64,000 nucleotides of DNA from Sphagnum compactum (Eukaryota > Bryophyta > Sphagnopsida > Sphagnales). Shown here piece by piece: positions 57,313 to 64,000 of this stretch (the stretch's first letter is position 1; the number at the start of each line of letters is the position of its first letter). A model generated the notes under the pieces. The model saw only the letters and a list, made by a program, of their open reading frames with translations. It ran no database searches and had not been told where the DNA came from. The stretch lies in the NCBI GenBank assembly GCA_965153455.1, contig OZ234497.1, positions 17,291,872 through 17,355,871 of the forward strand, given 5' to 3'. The position numbers and the translations under genes are program-made.

Positions 57313-58033
57313 TCACAACATAGACATGAGCAATGTGGGAATTTAGTGACCCAAGGTCAAAAAAAGGAACAAAAGTGCGCTTGAAATGTGATTTTGTACT
57401 AGTTACAAATGGACATTCATCTAGCCTTAGTGATCATTTATTATGGAGAAGCTTGGAAATTTGTGTTGTTACTTACATGTGTTTTTTGAAGAAATGATAT
57501 CAACCCAAGAGGGAATTGCCAATTATTTGGTATTCATTTGCCACCTTCAAGAGGTTGTGGGTTTCCAATTCATCACTTGGCAATGCTACAAGTTTTTTTT
57601 ACATCAATTCTATATGTCATATGAGTCGACAAGTCAAGTGATGACCATCACTAAACACCATGTGATCACATGAGGGTTAAACCTGGGGGCAATGAAAAGG
57701 TTGGGTAACTAGTAACTACCTACATGGCCCCATTAATATGATGATGTATAAAATGTGACCAATCCAAAATGCATGTGTAGCTTTAAAGGATGGAAAAAAA
57801 AAACCATTCAATCACATTCATTAACACCTTTTCAAGTAAGGCAATAATTCTACTTTTTTTTAAAAAAATTCTCAAATTTTTTTAAAAAAATTATATGCCT
57901 GAAACATGGAAAGTCAAAGAAATTGCCTATTTATTGATGCTGAAATTTTGAGAGTTTAATATAGTTATGAAGGTTCCTAAATGGGTCTATAAAAACAAAA
58001 TTAAAAATTCACTACTCAATATCAAGTAATAAA

Positions 58034-58055
58034 TAAGTGATTTATAAATCACTTA
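58034..58055. repeat. Perfect 22-bp palindrome
   Basis: TAAGTGATTTA is immediately followed by its reverse complement TAAATCACTTA. A second small inverted repeat (CTACAACT / AGTTGTAG) lies about 45 bp to the right. Confidence 0.93.
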
Positions 58056-61000
58056 CCTATTTTATATGCTTAGCAAGAGCTTTGCTATATAAGTACTACA
58101 ACTCACTTAAGTTGTAGGATAAAAGTGGAGATGTTTTTGCTCAAAACTAAGAGTTAGTCTGATGACAACAAAAAATTGTGCAATATTTTTCTTTTAATGA
58201 GAAATTGTCATGGACATAAAAATGCAATGATCAATCACCATTGTTGAATATTTTTATTTTTGCATAATATTAAGACAAATATTCCATCATTTATCATGTT
58301 TATTGACAAACTTGATTTCAAAAAAGAAAAATAATTGTTCAAGACCTCATAAGGTTGAGTCACATAAGTTACCATAGTAGTTCGCAAGTAAGAGTTTTGT
58401 TGGATGGGATTATACATAAGCTCCCAACAACATGTTGATGACTTTTCCATTTTGTGAATGGTTGGGAAAAATATAAGTATGGGGTGAAAAGGGTTGTGGT
58501 TGTATCTAAGAAAACCAAGTTAGATATTTGTGAAATGTAACATTAAAACAAAGATTTTTTTTTCTAAAATTTTGACAATATAATTTTCTAAACAATAAAA
58601 CCATTTGAAGCATATTAATAATGGTAGTAAAATTAAAACAAGGGTCATCCTACCATTAAGGGAGGTACTTTGTTCGTTTTATCATTGTGTTGAGGTATCC
58701 CAAATGATAGGCCTCTTCTAAACTCTTGGTACCATTAGAAAGCCCTCAATGTATAGAGGTGCACCGAAGTGATTTTTGTAATGTTTAGATTTTCAATGTT
58801 TCAACGATTGAATTTCATTAAATATTTTCATCATTGAAAAATCAACAAAATCAACAAATTCAAATCTTTTGGCAATTTGGGATGTGCTCAATGGTGTTTT
58901 TGGAAACTTTCAATGATACAAGTGCACGTAGGTCATTTAATAATTTTCAAACCTATGATGCAAGAGTTTTGAATTTTGAGTAATAATGTGAGATAATATG
59001 TATTCAATGGCATAGGTCACACTAATATTTATCAAATTTTGATTTAAAAGTGTGATGATATTTTACAATTCAAAGAAAATGGGTACTTAATATAAGGAAA
59101 AAATGATTGATCTATTGATGAATTAGCCCCAACTTTTGAGTTTTCAAGAGGGGTTTTCTTATTAGTAATATGTAGCTTTGAAATTTTTAAAAATCAAAAA
59201 CGCACTTGTCCTAGAGTGAACAATCAAAATTGTCAAAAAGAAACCAATTGATGTGAAGTGGTCATAACTAGTGTTGGCAAGTTTAGGTCAAGGTTTTAGT
59301 TCAAGTTTTTAAAGTATCCAAATTTGAATTAGAGGTTCAACATTATGTTAAAACTAGATTGGGCAAGGCAATTGACTTTTAAAAACTGAATTGGAACTTG
59401 AATCAAAGGTGTTGTCCCTTTTCAAGTGGTTCAAGTTCTCTACGTAAATAAGGACTTTTCGAAAAAATGAAATCATGAACCTATATTTTATTCAAGTATG
59501 TAGTTTTAATTGGTTGTACATAATTAATATTACATAAAATGTATTTTGGATTATTTGGACTAGTTGAACAAATTAATACTACACCAAAAAAAAAAGAGTT
59601 TAGATATGTAATGGAAATGGAATCGAACCTATTCTTCAAACAAACTAAGCTCCAATTTTGTTAAGTTGAACGCAAGATTTTATAAATCCAAAGAACCAAT
59701 CTCAAGACCAAACCAAAGTTTCATAAAAAAAATTAAAACAAATTCAAAATAGGGACCAAAGGTTCAAGAATCAAACAACACTAGTCATAACATGTTGTCA
59801 CATTTCTAATCTTAAATGAGGAAAATAGAAATAAGCATGTAATTTCAAGCAAGTGAAAGGATGAAAAAGAAACTCATTAGGAGGCCAAGGAACAAGGAAA
59901 ATTTTACATAAGGAAAAGACGAAGATTTTACATGAGGAAAATTTGGAATTTTTTTTCTATTTAATTAAAGAAAAAAAAGTAAATTGTTTGCTTGTGTTTG
60001 GTATGTGTTGTGGGATCATTCAAAATGGGGAGGGAGTTTGTGACAAAAATGGGGTGGCTTTCTCTCTTCGTAACAACACACACTAGATGTTAAACTATAT
60101 TATATAAGCATGAAAATCCAACCTCATCCAAAATTTTGTTGGTGTTGTTATTGTTGTTGCCCATTGTTGCATTTTAAAACTTTAGAACCTCCCCAAAGGA
60201 TTTTCAAAAATAAAAATGTTAATTTTTCCAAAATGAGATCTGAAAAAAAATATTGTTAATAGTTTATTCATCTAAATAGTCACAAATGGAAAAACCTTAA
60301 AGTGTCACCTCACCAAAAGGCCATGAACATAAAAGGGAGGTTGTTGAAATTTCATGCACATAAAATCAACTCTCAAAGAGGTTTTTAAAACTAGCTAAGC
60401 TTGGGGAAATCATGGAAACAAATGGTTTAAAATTTAAAACCTATATATACAAGTGTTCCAAAAATACTAAGTCCATTATTGTTGAAGATAACACTAGATA
60501 GCCCTATAATCCACGTTGTTGCTTTCAACTTTGAATATTTAGTTGATGTGGAAACTTGTTTTGAACCTTGTTAACACTACCCCTTTTTAAGTGTCATGAA
60601 GAACTTGATGGGGCTTGCACATGCCTGAGTGAAAGCACACCAAGGTGTACCATTTTGGATATCACAAAATACAATTTAAGAATTTGAAAATTTTCAATAG
60701 TGACTAATTCTAATTTATATGTGCAAATGTTAAAAAGAGACTCATGTCAACAATGAATTCATAAATCAAAACATAATGTAAAAATTTCATGGCAAAATTT
60801 ATAATATTCAATTTGTTATGGATTTTTATAGTTATATGAAAAACCTCTCACAATCTATAGTCGGTCCAAGTTACATGAATATGAATCAACACACCTTCAT
60901 ATAATGCCCTATAATGAATAAAAAATTCAATGATAATATGGTGTGATATTATATATATATATATATTGGGAAGGGTGTTGGTGCTAAAATATTTGATATG

Positions 61001-64000
61001 TACATTTTTTTGTACAAAAATATTTTATTTATTGAAATTACTAGTTTAAATGTTCACATTTAAGATATAAGATCATCATAAATTAATATAAGAGTATTCA
61101 AATCTTTATGAAAAAATCAAATGACACCTTGCCACATGACCCATGTGACTCAAAGTATCATGCTTACACATTGTAACTTTCAAATGGACATTTGAATTCT
61201 GCCATTTTTGTTCCATCCTAGTGTGCTTCTACCCACTTAAGATGTCTTTGTCATTAATTTGGTGCAAATAATCAAAGCTAACCTAAGCTAAGTTACATGG
61301 ATCATTCTTGGATCCCTCTATTGCTTTCAAATTTGATTCATTTGTATATTTTTAGTTTAGTGTAAAGGGCATTCATGAGAAATTTTTGATGAAATGTATT
61401 ATAAATGTCAACATTGGCATTGATCATTTAACATTGGAATGTGACACAAATCACATTTGGGCACAAGCTTGTGATTTTGACTTGAGAGGGAGAAAAAGGG
61501 AATGGAGGAAGGAATATTATGTGACAAGGGACATTTTTTACTAAGTTGTGGAAGGAGTCAAGCTCTAATGTTTGAAAGTAACCACAAAATTAGTGGTTGA
61601 ACTCCACATACTTTCCATAACATAGAGTGAATGAAACATTAGGTATCTTGCATTTGCATTATTGGTTGTTTGAAGCATGAATCATGCAACAACCATCTAA
61701 ATGTTGTGAAGGGTTTGTTTTGTACTTTGAAGCAGATGGGGGTAATTGAACATGTGATTCTTGAAGTGTTATATGCATCTACCTAAAATAGGCAAAATCC
61801 ATGTTCAAAATTACCATGAAAAGTAATACTAAAACTATTTCAAATGGTTTTTTTAATCCGGGGGTGGAGGTGGGCGTGGGGACACTTAGCGTAAAGTTTG
61901 GGATATACATGCATCAAACGACCATTTTTAGGGGGGACAATAGATAATTGTTCAACCTATTTTCTATCACCTTATTATTATCTAATTTTTAAATATATAA
62001 TACTAAAATCACCCTATATTAATTACAATCCATTATTTCAGATTATTACATACCTTATATTATAATTAAATTGATTATTTGAATAAAATGTACCTTATTT
62101 AAAAATTAATTAACATATAATTTTTACCCAACAACCAATATATTGCACCCTATATTTTTACTCACATATTTTTTACTTTTTTTACTAGTGTCCCCCCCAG
62201 GTTTTTAATACTATTAATCCTTTCACAAAAATATGAAGGATCATCATTAATTTTGTCATCTTGTTTTGTAAAACTTAAAACATGTGAAACTAGAAGAAAT
62301 TGTCATGATTCAAATGTTGGGTTTAATGGACAAACATGTATTTAATAAGGTTTGAATATTGATCAAATTCAAGATTTGTAATATCGATTAATTGAGCATT
62401 TGACTTTGTGTTTTCACATGCTTAGGTATGAATGTATGGGGATTTGGTAGTCATAAAAGTGTTGATATGCTTTGAATGCTAAAGGGCAATTGAATTGCAA
62501 GTTGCTTAGTGCTAATCAAACTTTGTATTTTGTTTTGTTTTCATTATCTATAGATTGCAAATATTGGAACTTGGTAGTTTTAAATTTTTTTGTCATTGTA
62601 TGCTAATAAAAAACACAATTTTGGTGGAGTTATTAGTCCTTTGTTTTTGTGATCTCCATTGGTTTATTTGTGGTGTGAAATGGCCTCCAAATTTTGTTGT
62701 GTTAAATGAAAAAAATTGTTGTGAATTAGGGTTGCAAGAAAAGCCCAAATATGGCATGTCTCATGATTCTTGTTCACGAGTAGTTGTAATGGAGAACTAT
62801 AATTGGAAGAAGTTGGCAATGTTGAAAGAAGATGGATATTTAAACTGAAATGTTTTTTTGGTTTGGGTTGTTTACTATTAGACATTGCTAGAATTGAATT
62901 GTAAAGATGAAAATTTTGGTTGAAGATTGGTAGGAGATGGTTTTTGGGTTGTTACAATTTAGTGTTTTTGAAGTTTTGTTGAAGGGTGTTAGGTTTTGTT
63001 ATTATGAGGAGGAGATAGGAATTTATGCAAGTTTCTAAATCTAGTTTGCATAGGAGATTCACAGTTGGAGGTGCTACAATGTTGCACTTGGCCTACTATA
63101 AAGAGTTGTTGAGGTTGAATATTTTTGTTGTTGTTTGTTATTTAATGTCATGTATATGTGATGAGTGTGGAAGGTGATGCAAGGTGAGGAAACTGGAAAG
63201 GATGGTTTTGTAAAAAAAAGATATACATGTGTTGTGTTCTCATTTGATTTTATTAAGGTGCTCCAAATGTTGAAGAAGGTAGATTATAATCTAGGGAGCC
63301 CTTTTTGTTGTGTTGAATTTTTGAAATCATCTTGTGATTTAAATGAAACATTATAAGCAAAACTGAAGAGACTTATTATTCTCTTTGTGGTGTAAAATTG
63401 AAAAGATTGGAGTGTGTGTGAGATAAGGTAGATATATAGCAATACCTTTAGCATAGAATTTCCATTGTGCAAAGATTGAACATATTTCCTATGATGCACT
63501 TTGCAATAAAGATTGAAAGCAAAGTTAGGGAATCATGATAAAATCAAGAAATTTCACAACTTTCTAAGGATACATGGCGTGAGAGAAGTAAAGGAGTGGG
63601 CTTTTAGTTTATTTGTGACAAAGAAACCATATGACCAAGAATGATGAGTTTCAAAGACCTAAGATGTAGGAGAGGACACAAAGAAAGTAAGGAGGATGTA
63701 TTGTGGAAGGGTGTAGAAAATGACAATCGATACAAAATTCCATGCTTGTATTTGAAAAGAACATAAAATTCATTGGAATGTGAAGTTTTGAAACAACTTA
63801 AGGTTGTGTTGTTTTAGACCTATAAACAAAGAAGTCTAAAGGATAAGCTCAAGATTTCAGGGTTAACTATGATACTTGTTGGGATGTAAAATTTAGATTG
63901 TTCATGGGATGGTGATACTTTGAAAAGGTTGCAACATGGTAGTTGGTGAATGAGTAGTGCATTCTAGAGGCATCTAGATGTTGAGATTTTTAGAAGGAGA

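Larger units (their letters stand above)
53581..64000. other. AT-rich gene desert with scattered repeats
   Basis: About 10 kb without a recognised gene on either strand. Notable items are a dispersed-repeat copy at 55262-55340, a (CCCA)n run at 57288-57312, palindromes at 58034-58055, an (AT)n run near 60951-60966, and a GGGGACACT / AGTGTCCCC pair at 61878-61886 and 62187-62195. Some minus-strand frames at 54450-55520 are longer than their surroundings, but I recognise no domain in them. Confidence 0.55.

Noticed and set aside
61878-62195. GGGGACACT / AGTGTCCCC pair as ends of a small element
   Set aside because: Only 9 bp match exactly, no target duplication was found, and the flanking G- and C-runs make the match likely by composition.

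Overview
The window reads as nuclear DNA of a land plant. The evidence is spliced genes with GT..AG introns, a plastid phosphoribulokinase with a transit peptide, an ankyrin/PGG membrane protein, a DUF3511 protein, a USP-kinase receptor-like protein, and degraded Ty3/gypsy and hAT elements. Compact introns (about 75-500 bp), AT-rich repeat-filled intergenic DNA and the flavour of the proteins (kinase of the SELMODRAFT_444075 type, moss-like PPR tail) suggest a non-flowering plant, perhaps a moss. That placement is inference.

Layout. 0-7 kb: transposon graveyard on the + strand, with a Ty3/gypsy gag-protease-RT remnant, a decayed coiled-coil/RING-like ORF split by an 823-bp solo LTR, and an integrase fragment. 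8.4-9.5 kb: a GC-richer island with a complete small DUF3511 gene (+). 9.5-15.3 kb: no intact gene, but the minus strand of 13.1-15.25 kb carries a 5'-truncated folylpolyglutamate synthase pseudogene. 15.86-17.82 kb: a single-exon ankyrin/PGG membrane protein (-) with a fresh internal duplication. 18-25.8 kb: gene-free and very AT-rich, with inverted repeats and possible CACTA-type ends. 25.85-28.8 kb: five-exon PRK gene (+) with a light-type promoter region. 29.9-30.8 kb: PPR remnant, LTR-like segment and a 27-bp perfect inverted repeat. 32.1-32.7 kb: small two-exon gene of unknown function (+). 34.4-39.45 kb: ten-exon kinase gene (-), resolved exon by exon to 1023 residues with every phase consistent, plus an upstream TATA box near 40.3 kb. 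41-64 kb: repeats only, including a hAT transposase remnant (47.3-48.8 kb), a 36-bp perfect palindrome (52.1 kb) and a 36-bp/108-bp higher-order tandem array (53.1-53.6 kb).

The genes are independent plant genes, not an operon. PRK acts in the Calvin cycle in the chloroplast, the ankyrin/PGG protein and the kinase look like membrane or signalling components, and the FPGS copy is dead. I found no convincing new multi-gene system. The best leads are the solo LTR whose removal restores a reading frame, the perfect palindromes and hairpins, the higher-order array, and the unrecognised coiled-coil/RING-like transposon-style ORF.
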